64,000 nucleotides of DNA from Pseudomonas benzenivorans (GCF_033547155.1 NZ_CP137892.1:620001-684000), one strand, 5' to 3'; counted from the stretch's first letter, positions 27,000 to 34,977 are shown. Numbers and translations are program-made. The notes: generated from the letters alone by a model not told the origin.

Positions 27000-27389
27000 T
27001 TACGGTTGGCTTTCGGCATCGGCCTCGGCGAAAGCCTCGCGGGCGATGCGGAAACTGTCCACGGCGGCTGGCACGCCGCAGTAAATGCCGACCTGAAGCA
27101 GGATCTCGCGAATCTGCTCACGGCTCAGGCCGTTGCGCAGGGCGCCGCGGATATGCAGCTTCAGTTCGTGCGGGCGATTGAGTGCCGAAATCATCGCCAA
27201 GTTTATCATGCTGCGTTCGGCCAGGGACAAACCCTCGCGGCCCCACACGTGGCCCCAGCAGTACTCGGTGACCAGCTCCTGCAGGGGGCGGTTGAAGTCG
27301 TCGGCGTTGTCGATCGACTTACTGACATAGGCCTCGCCCAGCACCTGGGTGCGGATCGCCAGGCCCTTCTCGTACTTGTCGTTGCTCAT
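27000..27389 (-). CDS. Carboxymuconolactone decarboxylase-family protein
   Basis: 129 residues with the CMD fold: REGLSLAERSMINLAMISAL, RPHELKLHIRGALRNGLSRE and VGIYCGVPAAVDSFRIA. It lacks the CxxC of AhpD-type members and is closer to PcaC-like gamma-carboxymuconolactone decarboxylases. GGAG lies 6 nt before the ATG. It is the second gene of an operon with the succinate-semialdehyde-type dehydrogenase (25-nt gap). It may decarboxylate or isomerise a lactone intermediate of the pathway; this is inference. Confidence 0.87.
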   Translation of the reverse strand: MSNDKYEKGLAIRTQVLGEAYVSKSIDNADDFNRPLQELVTEYCWGHVWGREGLSLAERSMINLAMISALNRPHELKLHIRGALRNGLSREQIREILLQVGIYCGVPAAVDSFRIAREAFAEADAESQP

Positions 27390-27414
27390 GCTGCTCTCCT
27401 TCGGGGGCGGGCCG

Positions 27415-28866
27415 TCACAGGCCGCCCATCAGGGTGTATTTGATCTCGAGGTAGTCCTCGATGCCGTACTTGGAGCCTTCGCGCCCCAGGCCCGAGGCCT
27501 TGACCCCGCCGAAGGGCGCCACCTCGGTGGAGATCAGCCCCTCGTTGATACCGACCATGCCATATTCCAGCGCCTCGCTCATGCGCCAGGCGCGGCCCAG
27601 GTCGCGGGTGTAGCAGTAGGCCGCCAGGCCGTACTCGGTGTCGTTGGCCAGCTGCACGGCCTCGGCTTCGCCGCTGAAGCGGAACACCGCGGCCAGCGGG
27701 CCGAAGGTCTCCTCGCGGGCCACCTTCATCTCCAGGCTCAGGTCGGCCAGCACCGTGGGCTGGAAGAAGCCGTGGCCCAGGGCGTGGCGCTCGCCGCCGC
27801 AGAGCAGGCGCGCACCCTTGCCCAGGGCGTCCTGCACGTGGTCTTCGACCTTGGCCACGGCACGCTCGTTGATCAGCGGGCCCTGGGTGACGCCGGACGC
27901 GAAGCCGTCGCCGACCTTGAATTCGGCCACTCGCTCGGCCAGGCGGGTCACGAACGCCTCGTAGATGCCCTCCTGCACCAGGAAGCGGTTGACGCACACG
28001 CAGGTCTGCCCGGCGTTGCGGTATTTGGCGATCAGCGCGCCCTCGACCGCACGCTCCAGGTCGGCGTCGTCGAAGACGATGAACGGCGCGTTGCCGCCCA
28101 GCTCCAGGGAGACCTTCTTCAGGGTGTCGGCGCACTGGGCCATCAGCAGCTTGCCGATCGCCGTGGAGCCGGTGAAGGACAGCTTGCGCACCGCCGGGCT
28201 GGCGGTCAGCTCGCCGCCGATGGCCACCGCGTCGCCGGTGATGACGTTGAAGATGCCCGCCGGGACGCCGGCCTGTTCGGCCAGGGCGGCCATGGCCAGG
28301 GCGGAGAAGGGCGTCTCCGGCGCCGGCTTGACGATGCACGGGCAGCCGGCGGCCAGGGCCGGGCCGGCCTTGCGGGTGATCATCGCAGCGGGGAAGTTCC
28401 ACGGGGTGATGGCGGCGACCACGCCGATCGGCTCCTTGCTCACCACGATGCGCGCATCGCCCTTGTGGCTGGGGATGGTGTCGCCGTAGATGCGCTTGGC
28501 TTCCTCGGCGAACCATTCGATGAAGCTGGCGGCATACAGGACCTCGCCCTTGGCCTCGGCCAGCGGCTTGCCCTGCTCCAGGGTGAGGATTTCGGCCAGG
28601 GCGTCGGCGTGCTCCAGCATCAGCGCGTGCCAGCGCTTGAGGACGGCGCTGCGCTCCTTGGCGGTGCGCGCGCGCCAGGCCGGCCAGGCGGCGTTGGCGG
28701 CGGCGATGGCGCGCTGGGCTTCGGCGCTGCCCATGTTCGGCACCCGGCCGATCAGGGCGCCGTTGGCCGGGTTGAAGATGTCCTGGGTGGAGGCGTCCTG
28801 GGCGTCGCACCATTGGCCGTCGATATAGGCCTGCTGGCGGAACAGTTGCGCGGCTGCTGGGGTCAT
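27415..28866 (-). CDS. NAD(P)-dependent succinate-semialdehyde dehydrogenase-type ALDH
   Basis: 483 residues, GabD type: PWNFPAAMITRKAGPALAAG, general base Glu255 in LELGGNAPF, nucleophile Cys289 in NAGQTCVCVNR, and a C-terminal EVAPFGGVKASGLGREGSK. The GQTCVCxNR context is characteristic of succinate- and glutarate-semialdehyde dehydrogenases. It would convert the C4 product of ring cleavage to succinate, equivalent to TgnE in the trigonelline route. GGAG precedes the ATG. It is preceded by a terminator and followed closely by the CMD-family gene. Confidence 0.9.
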   Translation of the reverse strand: MTPAAAQLFRQQAYIDGQWCDAQDASTQDIFNPANGALIGRVPNMGSAEAQRAIAAANAAWPAWRARTAKERSAVLKRWHALMLEHADALAEILTLEQGKPLAEAKGEVLYAASFIEWFAEEAKRIYGDTIPSHKGDARIVVSKEPIGVVAAITPWNFPAAMITRKAGPALAAGCPCIVKPAPETPFSALAMAALAEQAGVPAGIFNVITGDAVAIGGELTASPAVRKLSFTGSTAIGKLLMAQCADTLKKVSLELGGNAPFIVFDDADLERAVEGALIAKYRNAGQTCVCVNRFLVQEGIYEAFVTRLAERVAEFKVGDGFASGVTQGPLINERAVAKVEDHVQDALGKGARLLCGGERHALGHGFFQPTVLADLSLEMKVAREETFGPLAAVFRFSGEAEAVQLANDTEYGLAAYCYTRDLGRAWRMSEALEYGMVGINEGLISTEVAPFGGVKASGLGREGSKYGIEDYLEIKYTLMGGL

Positions 28867-28876
28867 GTCGGCTCCG

Positions 28877-28921
28877 AAAATAAAAAAGGGGCCGCCACCA
28901 GGGTGAACGGCAGGCGACCCC
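28877..28921 (-). terminator. Rho-independent terminator between flavin reductase 2 and the SSADH gene
   Basis: On the minus strand a stem GGGGTCGCC / GGCGGCCCC (one mismatch) with a 16-nt loop is followed by TTTTTTATTTT. It lies 20 nt after the flavin reductase stop. Confidence 0.8.
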
Positions 28922-28941
28922 GAAAAAGTCTGCGATCCGGC

Positions 28942-29427
28942 TCAGGCGATGGCGGGCAGGGCGCCGAGCTTGCCGCGGTGATAGACCATGGGCGTGACCT
29001 CGGTCTCGGGCAGGATCAGGTTCTGCACCGCGCCGACGATGATGGCGTGGTCGCCGCCGTCGTACTCGCGCCACAGCTCGCACTCGATGATCGCGGTGGC
29101 GTTGTTCAGCAGCGGGTTGCCCCGCTCGCTGAGGTGCCAGTCGATGCCCTTGGCCTTGTCCTTGCCCTTGCCGGCGAAGGCGTAGGCCTCGGCCTTCTGC
29201 TCGGCGGACAGCAGGTGGATGGCGAAGCGCTTGCTGGCGCAAAGCACCGGGTAGGAGTCCGAGGCGTAGTTGGGGCAGAACAGCACCAGCGCCGGGTCGA
29301 TGGACAGGGCGCTGAAGGCGCTGGCGGTGATGCCGACGATGCCGCCGTCCTGGTCGAGGCAGGTGACCACGGTGACGCCGGAGGGGAAGGAGCCCATCAC
29401 CTCTTTGTAAATGCCGGGTTCGATCAT
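28942..29427 (-). CDS. Flavin reductase-like protein 2 (TgnA-like paralogue)
   Basis: 161 residues, same family and length as the protein at 23347 and identical to it at 121 positions by hand count. Conserved segments include MGSFPSGVTV, CPNYASDSYP, RFAIHLLSAEQ and TAIIECELWREY. Differences cluster at residues 3-9, 61-66 and 141-150, possibly changing partner or flavin preference. It is the last gene of the operon DUF1185-hydrolase-ALDH-reductase. Either this copy or the first should serve the LLM monooxygenase; two copies for one visible oxygenase is unusual. Confidence 0.9.
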   Translation of the reverse strand: MIEPGIYKEVMGSFPSGVTVVTCLDQDGGIVGITASAFSALSIDPALVLFCPNYASDSYPVLCASKRFAIHLLSAEQKAEAYAFAGKGKDKAKGIDWHLSERGNPLLNNATAIIECELWREYDGGDHAIIVGAVQNLILPETEVTPMVYHRGKLGALPAIA

Positions 29428-29459
29428 TTTTGCTCTCTCTGAATACGGTTGCGGTGCGC

Positions 29460-30941
29460 TCAACGCATCACGAAGGGGTCGGCCATGGGCGCCTGCGAGA
29501 GGTTGATCCACACCGTCTTCTGCTCGGTGTAGGCGAGCACCGAGTCGATGCCGCTCTCGCGACCGTAGCCGCTGTTCTTGAAGCCGCCGATCGGCGCCAT
29601 GGCCGAGACCGCGCGGTAGGTGTTGACCCAGATGATGCCGGAGCGCACGTCGCGGGCCAGGCGGTGGGCGCGGCCCAGGTCGCGGGTCCAGATGCCGGCG
29701 GCCAGGCCGAACTGCGAGTCGTTGGCGATGGCCAGGGCCTCGGCCTCGTCCTTGAAGCGGATCACCGAGGCGACCGGGCCGAACACCTCTTCCTGCATGA
29801 TCTTCATCGAGTTGCTGTCGCACTCGAACAGGGTCGGCTCGTAGTACCAGCCGTTGCCCTCGATCTGCGGGCGCTTGCCGCCCAGGCGCAGCTTCGCGCC
29901 TTCGGCCAGGGCGTCGGCGACCAGGCCTTCGACCACCGCCAGCTGCTGCGCGGTGGCCATGGGGCCCATCTCGCTGCTGTCGTCCTGCGGGTTGCCGATG
30001 CGGATGCGCCGGGCGCGCTCGACCAGGCGCTCGACGAATTCGTCGTAGATCGCGTCCTGTACCAGCAGGCGCGAGCCGGACACGCAGCTCTGCCCCGAGG
30101 CGGCATAGATGCCGGCGACGGCGCCGTTGATGGCGCTGTCCAGGTCGGCGTCGGCGAAGATGATGTTCGGCGACTTGCCGCCCAGCTCCAGCGACAGCTT
30201 GGCGAAGTTCTCCGCGCTGCTGCGCACCACGTGGCGGGCGGTGGCGGCGCCGCCGGTGAAGGCGATCTTGCGCACCAGCGGGTGGCGGGTCAGCGCGGCA
30301 CCGGTGCTCGGGCCGTAGCCGGTGACCACGTTGACCACGCCCGGCGGAATGCCGGCTTCCAGGGCCAGGCGGGCCAGCTCGAGGATGGTCGCCGAGGCGT
30401 GCTCGGAGGGCTTGAGCACCACGGTGTTGCCGGCGGCCAGGGCCGGTGCCAGCTTGATCGCGGTGAGGTACAGCGGGCTGTTCCAGGGGATGATCGCCGC
30501 CACCACGCCGAGCGGCTCGTGCACCGTGTAGCCGAACATGTCGGTCTTATCCAGCGGCAGGGTGCCGCCTTCGAGCTTGTCGGCCAGGCCCGCGGTGTAA
30601 TGGAAGAACTCCGGCAGGTAGCCGACCTGGCCGCGGGTCTCGCGGATCAGCTTGCCGTTGTCGCGGCTCTCCAGCTGGGCCAGGCGCTCCTTGTTCTCGG
30701 CGATCAGGTCGCCCAGGCGACGCAGCAGCTTGCCCCGGGCGGTGGCCGTCAGGCCGCGCCAGGCCGCGCCGTCGAAGGCCGCTTGCGCGGCCTGCACGGC
30801 GCGCTCGACGTCGGTTTCGGCGGCGTCGGGCAGCTCGGCCCAGGGCTCGGCATGGGCCGGGTCGAGGCTGTGGAAGGTCTTGCCGGAAAGGGCATCGACC
30901 CATTGGCCGTCGATGCACATCTGAAAGCGCGTGAGTGTCAT
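29460..30941 (-). CDS. NAD(P)-dependent aldehyde dehydrogenase (TgnC-like candidate)
   Basis: 493 residues: IPWNSPLYLTAIKLAPALAA, Glu252 in LELGGKSPNIIF, nucleophile Cys286 in ASGQSCVSGSRLLVQ, and a C-terminal APIGGFKNSGYGRESG. The GQSCVSGSR context is unlike betaine-aldehyde or semialdehyde enzymes and fits dehydrogenases of unusual carbonyl or hemiacetal intermediates. In the trigonelline pathway a dehydrogenase of this family (TgnC) oxidises the hydroxybutyrolactone ring-opening product. Its ATG overlaps the stop of the hydrolase gene by 4 nt, indicating coupled translation. Confidence 0.9.
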   Translation of the reverse strand: MTLTRFQMCIDGQWVDALSGKTFHSLDPAHAEPWAELPDAAETDVERAVQAAQAAFDGAAWRGLTATARGKLLRRLGDLIAENKERLAQLESRDNGKLIRETRGQVGYLPEFFHYTAGLADKLEGGTLPLDKTDMFGYTVHEPLGVVAAIIPWNSPLYLTAIKLAPALAAGNTVVLKPSEHASATILELARLALEAGIPPGVVNVVTGYGPSTGAALTRHPLVRKIAFTGGAATARHVVRSSAENFAKLSLELGGKSPNIIFADADLDSAINGAVAGIYAASGQSCVSGSRLLVQDAIYDEFVERLVERARRIRIGNPQDDSSEMGPMATAQQLAVVEGLVADALAEGAKLRLGGKRPQIEGNGWYYEPTLFECDSNSMKIMQEEVFGPVASVIRFKDEAEALAIANDSQFGLAAGIWTRDLGRAHRLARDVRSGIIWVNTYRAVSAMAPIGGFKNSGYGRESGIDSVLAYTEQKTVWINLSQAPMADPFVMR

Positions 30942-31771
30942 GCAACGATCCCCTCTGCTGGGTTCTCTATGGTCTGGGCGCGATGGAGGAAGTCGAGCAG
31001 CAGCTGGTTGACCAGGCGCGGCGACTCTACCGGCATCATATGCCGCTGCTCGGCGAGTACGGCGACCTCTGCGCCGGGAATGCGCGCGGCCAACTCGCGG
31101 GCCATCTGCGGAGTCGAGCCGGGGTCCAGCTCGCCGGTGGCGATCAGGGCCGGCACGCGGATGCCGTGCAGGGCATCGGCCCGGTACATGTCCTGGGTGG
31201 CGAACAGCTCGTAGGTGGTCAGGTAGCCCTGCGGATCGTTGCTGGCCAGGGTCTGGCGCAGCGCGGCGATCTGCGCCGGGTTGGCCGCCTGGTATTCGCG
31301 GCTGAACCAGCGCGCCAGGGCCGCCTCGGCGTTGGCGTTGGGGCCGTGCTCGGCGACCTGGCGGGCGCGTTCGATCACCCCGGCGCTCTGCTCCGGGCTG
31401 CGGTTGAACACGCTGTTGAGCACCACCAGGCCGCCGGTGCGCTGCGGGTAGTGCAGGGCGAAGGCCCGGGCGATCAGACCGCCCATGGAGAAGCCGATGA
31501 TGCTGGCCTGAGCCAGTTCCAGGTGGTCGAGCAGCTCGAGCAGCTGCTCGGCATAGCCGACCAGGTCCGTGCCGCTGGCCGGGCGTGGGCTGGCGCCATG
31601 GCCGAGCATGTCGTAGGCGATGACCCGGTAGTGCGGAGCCAGGCCGACGATCTGTCCGCCCCACATCTCTTTATTCAGGCCTACGCCGTGGATCAGGACC
31701 ACGGGTTGGCCTTGGCCGGTCGCCAGGTAGCTGGTGCCGGCGGGGGTGCGTTCAGCGGTGAGTAGTGTCAT
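30938..31771 (-). CDS. Alpha/beta-fold hydrolase (TgnD-like candidate)
   Basis: 277 residues with the canonical triad: Ser95 in GFSMGG, Asp216 in ATGELDPGST, His244 in EQRHMMPVE, and the oxyanion segment VLIHGVGLNKEMW. In the vitamin B6 and trigonelline pathways alpha/beta hydrolases split an acyl-aminomethylene-succinate to succinate semialdehyde, CO2, an amine and a carboxylate; this enzyme is placed where such a step is needed. GGAG lies 5 nt before the ATG. It is second in the operon, 24 nt after DUF1185, and overlaps the next gene by 4 nt. Confidence 0.9.
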   Translation of the reverse strand: MTLLTAERTPAGTSYLATGQGQPVVLIHGVGLNKEMWGGQIVGLAPHYRVIAYDMLGHGASPRPASGTDLVGYAEQLLELLDHLELAQASIIGFSMGGLIARAFALHYPQRTGGLVVLNSVFNRSPEQSAGVIERARQVAEHGPNANAEAALARWFSREYQAANPAQIAALRQTLASNDPQGYLTTYELFATQDMYRADALHGIRVPALIATGELDPGSTPQMARELAARIPGAEVAVLAEQRHMMPVESPRLVNQLLLDFLHRAQTIENPAEGIVA

Positions 31772-31795
31772 GGGCGCTCCTGCACTGACCGGTGA

Positions 31796-32395
31796 TTACT
31801 GAGCCTGCTGGGCTTGCTCGGCGGCCAGTTCTTCCAGGTCGATGTAGCGGCTGCCGATGCGCGGGTGCAGGCGGCCACCGTCGGAGGCGCCCAGGACCAC
31901 GACGATCTCGTCGGCGCGCGGTGCGTCTTCGATCTGCATTTCCAGGGTGACGTAGTGCGAGCGTGCGCCTTCGTCGTCCTTGTGCATCATCGGGATCTGG
32001 ATCGAGGTGCCAGGGCCGCCGCGCTTGTTGGTGAAGCTCAGGTAGCTCTTGGCGTTCACCGCCTGGCGGTAGTGGTTGCCGAAGCGCAGGTTGTGGATCA
32101 CCGCGGAGGCGTGCTCGATCTCGCCGTCGGCGCCGACCACGGCGGCCTTGCCGTAGGCTTCGATCTTGTCGGCGCCGCCAATGGCGGCGCTCAGGCGCTC
32201 GACCATCAACGCACCCAGCTCGGAGGCGTGGGGGTTGAGTTCGGAGCGGATATCTTCGACGAAGCCGCGGCCGGCCCAGGGGTTCTTCATCACGACTGCC
32301 AGGCCGACCATGGTGATCGGCTTGTCGGTGGCCTTGCCACCTTCGATAAGGGTTTCTTCCACGTAGCTGACGATCTTGCGGATTTCGAAGCTCAT
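31796..32395 (-). CDS. DUF1185 (amino acid synthesis family) protein
   Basis: 199 residues of the AA_synth/DUF1185 family: MSFEIRKIVSYVEETLIEGG at the start, VVMKNPWAGRGFVEDIR, ASAVIHNLRFGNHYRQAV and KRGGPGTSIQIPMMHK. Its biochemical function has not been established to my knowledge; members recur in catabolic operons beside hydrolases and dehydrogenases. AGGAG lies 6 nt before the ATG. It is the first gene of the four-gene operon with a consensus GntR operator 45 nt upstream, so it should be among the most strongly induced proteins and deserves a biochemical role in the pathway. Confidence 0.88.
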   Translation of the reverse strand: MSFEIRKIVSYVEETLIEGGKATDKPITMVGLAVVMKNPWAGRGFVEDIRSELNPHASELGALMVERLSAAIGGADKIEAYGKAAVVGADGEIEHASAVIHNLRFGNHYRQAVNAKSYLSFTNKRGGPGTSIQIPMMHKDDEGARSHYVTLEMQIEDAPRADEIVVVLGASDGGRLHPRIGSRYIDLEELAAEQAQQAQ

Positions 32396-32440
32396 GAGGC
32401 TCTCCTGGCTGCTGAAGGGGGGGCATCTAAGTCGGTATCA

Positions 32441-32456
32441 TGGTATACCATAATAC
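32441..32456. promoter_or_regulatory. GntR operator, copy 5, before the DUF1185 operon
   Basis: TGGTATACCATAATAC, followed by CG, with the full consensus 17-mer. It lies 45 nt upstream of the DUF1185 ATG, so repressor bound here would block the promoter. A second partial half-site (GGTATCA) adjoins it on the left. Confidence 0.78.
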
Positions 32457-32496
32457 GACTTGTGCAAATCCTGTTGCAGTCGAGGTGCGACAGGGG

Positions 32497-33057
32497 GTGG
32501 CGCCTGTAGTGGAGGGCGAGCCTGTGGCTTCCCCGCTGGCAGGCACCCTGGCGATGTTCAGCTATCCGCTGATCTACCAGTTCTCCGGCATGAGCGAGCA
32601 GGCGTTCGGCATCTATATAGGCAGCACCGTGCACGAGGTGGCCCAGGCGGTCGCCGCCGGGGAGGCCGTAGGCGGCGAGGCGCTGCAAGCGGCGGTGGTG
32701 GTCAAGCTGATCCGGGTGATGATGCTCGCGCCCTTCATCCTGCTGCTCAGCACCTTCCTGGCGCGCCGCGGTGACGGCGAGGGCGGTGGCAAGCTGGTGA
32801 TCCCCTGGTTCGTCCTGGGCTTCGTCGCCGCCGCCGGCAGCAACAGCCTGCAGGTCTTGCCGCCGGCACTCATGCCGGCCATTCGGCTCGTCAGCCAGTT
32901 CACCCTGGCCATCGCCATGGCCGCCCTCGGCGTGCAGACGCGCTGGAGCACCATTTGTCAGGCGGGCGCCGGGCCCATGGTGCTGGCGCTGATCCTGTTC
33001 CTGCTGCTGATCGTGGGCGGTTTTTTCCCCAATCAATGGCTGATCGGCGCGCGCTAG
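32497..33057 (+). pseudogene. 5'-truncated yeiH (UPF0324 putative sulfate exporter family)
   Basis: About 185 residues match only the C-terminal half of YeiH-family membrane proteins (full length ~340): FGIYIGSTVHEVAQAVAAGE, LIRVMMLAPFILLLSTF, IPWFVLGFVAAAGSNS, LAIAMAALGVQTRWS. Similarity stops abruptly near 32497, about 40 nt past operator copy 5, and the preceding bases are operator DNA, not YeiH sequence. By eye there also seems to be a short internal deletion before AMFSYPLIYQF. The N-terminal half is not elsewhere in the window. This looks like a remnant left when the catabolic operon joined this locus. Confidence 0.8.
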
Positions 33058-33164
33058 CTAGGCGGCGCTCCGTCGGATAGTTCTGGGGGCAAGAGGAGGT
33101 GCCGTAACGAGGCCACAGGCGGTTGCGTCAGAGTCTTTATCGCTGGGTGTCGAATGGGTTTACC

Positions 33165-33189
33165 GTATTATGGTGTGTGGTATACCATG
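33165..33189. promoter_or_regulatory. GntR operator, copy 6, before the BCCT transporter
   Basis: GTATTATGGTGTG overlaps a following TGGTATACCATGG: an intact core TGGTATACCA (33178-33187) with an extra GTATTATGG half-site on its left. It lies ~124 nt before the transporter start. The double half-site may bind two dimers. Confidence 0.7.
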
Positions 33190-33312
33190 GTCGGAGCGAT
33201 TGCTGCTGCCTGCAGCTCTCTGGTTGCAGAGGGCGCGGGGGCCACAGTGCCCCTCGCGGTCGCGACAAGCACCTATGTGTGTCCCATACAAAAATAAGGA
33301 GGAGGCGCGCTC

Positions 33313-34884
33313 GTGAGCGAACATCCTATGCAAGGCACCCAGCGTCTGTTCGCAGGCGTCAATCCGACGATGGCCATCTCATCCCTGGTGATGGTGCTGG
33401 CCTTCGTGCTGTTCACCGTGTCCTACAGCGAGCTGGCCAACGGTCTGTACACCGGCATCAAGCAGTGGATCGAGAGCTCCCTGGGCTGGTATTACGTGGC
33501 CGTGGTCAGCGGCGTGTTGTTCTTCACCTTCTGGGTCGGGCTCAGCCGTTTCGGCAACCTGCGTCTGGGGCGCGAGGACGAGCGCCCGGAATTCAGCAAC
33601 TTCTCCTGGTTCGCCATGTTGTTCAGCGCCGCGGTCGGTACCGGCCTGCTGTTCTGGAGCATCGCCGAGCCGCTGATGCACATGCAGGGCAACCCCTTCA
33701 TGGACATGGCCGGGGTCGCAGCGAATACGCCGGAAGCGGCGCAGATCGCCCTGCGCGTGACCATGTTCCACTGGGGTCTGCACGGCTGGTGCATCTACAT
33801 CATCGTCGGCCTGGTCCTGGCCTACTTCACCTACCGACGCGGCCTGCCGCTGACCGTGCGATCGGCGCTCTACCCGCTGATCGGCGAGCGCATCTACGGC
33901 CCCATCGGCCATGCCGTCGACCTGCTGGCGATCTTCAGCACCCTGTTCGGCACCGCCACCACCCTGGGGCTGGGCGTATCGCAGATGAACGCCGGTCTGA
34001 ACTACATGTTCGGCGTCGAGATCTCCACCGCCAACCAGCTGATCCTGATCGCCGGGACCGCGGTGGTCGCCACCCTGTCGGCGGTCTCCGGGGTGCGCAA
34101 GGGCATTCTCTGGCTCAGCGAGTGGAACATCCGCCTGAGCAGCATCCTCTTCCTGTTCCTGCTGCTGGCCGGGCCGACCGTGTTCCTGCTGGGTCTGTAC
34201 GCCACCAGCCTGGGCGACTACCTGGCCACCTTCATCCCCATGGGTATGTGGACCGACTCCAACCCCGAGCGGCAGTGGCAGGGCTGGTGGACCATCTTCT
34301 ACTGGGGCTGGTGGCTGTCCTGGGGCCCGTTCGTCGGCATGTTCATCGCCCGCATCTCCCGTGGCCGCACCGTGCGCCAGGTAGTCCTGGGCGGCATGCT
34401 CGCCTCGACCCTGGGCGCCTTCCTGTGGATCGTGATCATGGGCGGTACCGGCGTGTCGCTGCAGCTGGCCGGCGCCATCGACCTCAACGCGGTGGCCAAC
34501 TCCGACGTGACCATGGTGCTGTACAAGACCATCGAGGGCCTGAACGTGTCCTGGGCGACCATGGCCATGGCCGGCCTGGCGACCCTGATGATCATCAGCT
34601 GGTTCGTCACCTCGGCCGACTCTGCGACCCTGGTGATCTGCACCATCCTGTCCATGGGCAACCAGAACCCGCCGCAGCGCTTCCGCGTCATCTGGGGTCT
34701 GGGCCTGGGCGCCCTGGCCGGCGTGCTGCTGCTGGCCGGCGGCCTGAAGGGCCTGCAGGCGGCCACCATCGCCGCGGCGCTGCCGTTCTCCGTGGTGCTG
34801 CTGGTGATTTGCTACAGCCTGGTGCGCGCGCTGCATCAGGAAGAGGGCGAGGCGCTGTGCGCCCGCGCCGTCCCGGGCGCCTGA
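33313..34884 (+). CDS. BCCT-family betaine/carnitine/choline transporter
   Basis: 523 residues, twelve predicted membrane segments. The BCCT signature GWWTIFYWGWWLSWGPFVG is intact, with the Trp-rich substrate box. FSAAVGTGLLFWSIAEPL and GLGVSQMNAGLNYMFG are also family hallmarks. These carriers import zwitterionic quaternary ammonium compounds; trigonelline and homarine are such betaines. Start at GTG 33313 because AAGGAGGAGG lies just upstream; the next ATG would remove five residues. The N-terminus is short and there is no long C-terminal osmosensing tail, pointing to substrate uptake for growth instead of osmoprotection. Preceded by operator copy 6. Confidence 0.93.
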   Translation: MSEHPMQGTQRLFAGVNPTMAISSLVMVLAFVLFTVSYSELANGLYTGIKQWIESSLGWYYVAVVSGVLFFTFWVGLSRFGNLRLGREDERPEFSNFSWFAMLFSAAVGTGLLFWSIAEPLMHMQGNPFMDMAGVAANTPEAAQIALRVTMFHWGLHGWCIYIIVGLVLAYFTYRRGLPLTVRSALYPLIGERIYGPIGHAVDLLAIFSTLFGTATTLGLGVSQMNAGLNYMFGVEISTANQLILIAGTAVVATLSAVSGVRKGILWLSEWNIRLSSILFLFLLLAGPTVFLLGLYATSLGDYLATFIPMGMWTDSNPERQWQGWWTIFYWGWWLSWGPFVGMFIARISRGRTVRQVVLGGMLASTLGAFLWIVIMGGTGVSLQLAGAIDLNAVANSDVTMVLYKTIEGLNVSWATMAMAGLATLMIISWFVTSADSATLVICTILSMGNQNPPQRFRVIWGLGLGALAGVLLLAGGLKGLQAATIAAALPFSVVLLVICYSLVRALHQEEGEALCARAVPGA

Positions 34885-34934
34885 GGCCCGGACAACCTAG
34901 GCGTCGCCGCTGGTTCGGGGTGACGCCACTGGCC

Positions 34935-34977
34935 GGCCCGCGAGGTCCCTTGTCATCGACGAAGGGCCTCGCGGGCC
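34935..34977. terminator. Long GC-rich stem-loop after the BCCT gene
   Basis: GGCCCGCGAGGTCCCTT pairs with AAGGGCCTCGCGGGCC (one bulged base) around a 10-nt loop, starting 51 nt after the BCCT stop. Very stable but without a T-run; terminator or mRNA end-stabiliser. Similar GC palindromes follow up to 35065. Confidence 0.6.

Noticed and set aside
33313..34884. BCCT carrier as an osmoprotectant importer
   Set aside because: Lacks a long C-terminal osmosensing tail and is preceded by a catabolic operator; osmotic use is not excluded but less likely.
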